Source: an uncultured Oscillospiraceae bacterium (lineage in GTDB: Bacteria > Bacillota_A > Clostridia > Oscillospirales > Oscillospiraceae). From it: DNA of 6,837 bases. The stretch spans positions 1 through 6,837 of the forward strand of contig CAKTNU010000100.1 of NCBI GenBank assembly GCA_934589325.1, read 5' to 3'. The notes under the pieces are model-generated. The model had not been told where the DNA came from. It made no database searches and was given only the letters and a program-made list of their open reading frames with translations. Positions within the stretch are counted from its first letter, which is position 1, and each line of letters starts with the position of its first letter. Shown here piece by piece: positions 6,601 to 6,837 of the stretch. A program made the position numbers and the translations under genes.

Positions 6601-6837
6601 GCCGTCCGCGGTGGTGACGCTGACGGCGTCATCCCATGCGTCGGTTATCTGGAGCCGCGAGCTAGCTATGAGCTGGTTTGCACGGCCGCTGCTGCTCTCG
6701 TCCTTGGCATAGCGCCCGTACAGCGCCTGACCCTCGTTGTTGTATACCGAGGTCGTGTTGCCGCTGTTGTTGAACTGGTATGCCATCCAGCGCCCGGTGT
6801 TGTCTGTGACCTTAGTATAATTCGTTGCGTACTCAAA
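3391..6837 (-). CDS. Rhs/YD-repeat polymorphic toxin with C-terminal nuclease (5' end outside window)
   Basis: This is a large secreted or surface-type YD-repeat protein that carries a toxin at its C-terminus. The frame is open to the window edge: 17 further codons precede the first in-window ATG at 6786, so the true start is upstream. Numbering from that ATG (1131 residues), about 70-235 is a jelly-roll/CBM-like module opening with NLISNGDLSSGITGW. About 235-890 holds many YD repeats (such as YEYDSNGNVTKITDIDGRVT and YTYDANGNILSVSGD). The Rhs-associated core ends at DPEVGRWIN (898-906), followed by NPVNRTDENG (931-940). Residues 947-1028 are a Gly/Ala-rich hydrophobic stretch, and about 1040-1131 is a PD-(D/E)xK-type toxin. 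In known Rhs proteins the YD repeats form a shell enclosing the toxin, which is freed near the core boundary. An immunity-like gene follows 15 nt after the stop. The YD-repeat and Rhs identity is firm. The secretion route and N-terminus cannot be seen. Confidence 0.95.
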   Translation of the reverse strand, partial: FEYATNYTKVTDNTGRWMAYQFNNSGNTTSVYNNEGQALYGRYAKDESSSGRANQLIASSRLQITDAWDDAVSVTTADGETLSLVSHKNLISNGDLSSGITGWTGTNTADGDGVSTAPGITSAAEINALAINGASMVYKAYYQDISRPDGKAGDVYSFGSWICSASAPRRNAPTLNSSEQRQNGIVLQFYKSGKLLSQQYVLANDDCEDWQFISGSASADSDYDRVTFRCLYGLNVNTAYFTGMQVFAEPFEAKYEYDSNGNVTKITDIDGRVTSYAYNSNNDVTSITMPGGGQYSYSYDGNRLLTETVSATGVHTSYGYDAYGNSTSASIGGDGDRVIRSDTTYTSDGNMTASVTAGDRNTVTYANDTDRSLVNSVTDAKGVATGYSYDSMRRLLATACGDAAVTNGYTDDLLSSLSHTNTIGKTTTYSFVYGAADLQTAVNIGSRNLVSNAYNSGTWTLSSQTYGNGDYWKYFYDNMDTLTGRFTNCSDSEGIGFYYTYNGKGKLVRIEMKSVTIAAGAVTGGTLLSSENYLYDGSDRLIRVVETDGNNVVLHDFSWTYDAKDNVTALTESIGGKSFSYTYAYDDDSRPTSFGYGDVTKQISYDGHGRSSGTTVKNGSRTVLGTGYAYRDVDDTYTTTQVESVTNSYGGKTASFAYTYDANGNILSVSGDQTAAYEYDDLGQLITETIGTGDEQVIIRYTYDNGGNILSRTEYACSSSGTVSGSGTTTSYTYGDAEWGDLLTAYNGEAISYDGIGNPLSYRGWTMNWQGGRQLASMTKGSDTLSFVYNESGLRTSKTVNGVTHSYVWQGSKIAADITDAYALYFHYDSSGEVIGFTRTANGADTEYFYVKNLQGDILKVITATGTEAATYTYDAWGMLLTSTGDLAAVNPLRYRGYFYDTETGLYYLQSRYYDPEVGRWINIDNVEYLGTEDELISYNLFTYCLNNPVNRTDENGNLSLPNWAKVAIGAVALAGAVALTVATGGGAAAVAVGVAKVVGSVALSTAVSAGVGYLQNGKQGAIDGACNGFMFGSLSALGGAAFKYVKVRSATTGSPNSMGQAGERMAGIDQSAKQSIQVNGRTRIPDALTETTLTEVKNVKYISNTQQLRDFATYANATGRSLELWVRPTTRVARTVADAGWHINTLW
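4085..4738 (-). repeat. 654-bp direct repeat of Rhs core DNA, main-gene copy
   Basis: This is the partner of 1131-1784, in the same orientation, spanning the last core portion up to the DPEVGRWIN boundary of the full-length gene. Crossing over between the two would remove about 2.95 kb (nuclease tip plus both cytoplasmic immunity-like genes) and attach the orphan tip to the full-length protein. Confidence 0.9.
5198..5298 (-). repeat. 101-bp repeat shared with the left-edge Rhs fragment
   Basis: This matches 1-101 at offset 5197 with three differences, at 63, 81 and 85 in the left copy. The repeat certainly continues beyond the window on the left side, so its full length is unknown. Confidence 0.9.

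Overview
The window is one strand-coherent locus, with every supported gene on the minus strand. It belongs to a polymorphic toxin (Rhs/YD-repeat) system, probably from a Gram-positive anaerobe of the Clostridia (gut or rumen Ruminococcaceae/Oscillospiraceae type). The taxonomic guess rests on the style of the YD protein (a CBM-like 'NLISNGDLSSGITGW' module before the YD repeats, and a DPEVGRWIN boundary), on strong AGGAG-type ribosome sites, and on A+T-rich cassettes beside a G+C-rich core. No marker gene is present, so it is an inference.

Layout in transcription order (right to left). (1) 6837-3391: the 3' 1148 codons of a large YD-repeat protein whose start lies off the window. It has a carbohydrate-binding-like module, a long YD-repeat shell, the Rhs-associated core ending at DPEVGRWIN, a Gly/Ala-rich hydrophobic segment, and a C-terminal PD-(D/E)xK nuclease toxin resembling Tox-REase-7. 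(2) 3375-2620: a helical protein 15 nt downstream with a good ribosome site, the likely cognate immunity protein. (3) 2590-1796: a second cytoplasmic immunity-like gene with no visible partner toxin. (4) 1784-525: an orphan piece of the same Rhs core, with no start codon, joined to a different toxin tip. That tip has a GHxG...NNC arrangement like circularly permuted NlpC/P60 (LRAT-like) enzymes, and it is broken by a frameshift near 948. (5) 513-133: a four-helix membrane protein, the candidate immunity gene for the second toxin. (6) 132-1: the beginning of a third Rhs-core fragment that runs off the left edge.

The full-length gene delivers one toxin. Downstream sit displaced tip-plus-immunity cassettes, each led by a stretch of core DNA homologous to the main gene. 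The first orphan matches the main gene over 654 bp at a constant offset of 2954 with no indel, and the second over at least 101 bp at offset 5197. These tracts could let homologous recombination exchange or delete toxin tips. Retained immunity genes would protect against sister cells still using the older toxins. The points of most interest are the frameshifted second toxin paired with an apparently intact membrane immunity gene, the partnerless immunity-like gene, and a 116-bp perfectly identical tract that suggests gene conversion. There is no gene-free stretch longer than 300 bases. I saw no RNA gene, CRISPR array, insertion sequence or convincing terminator.
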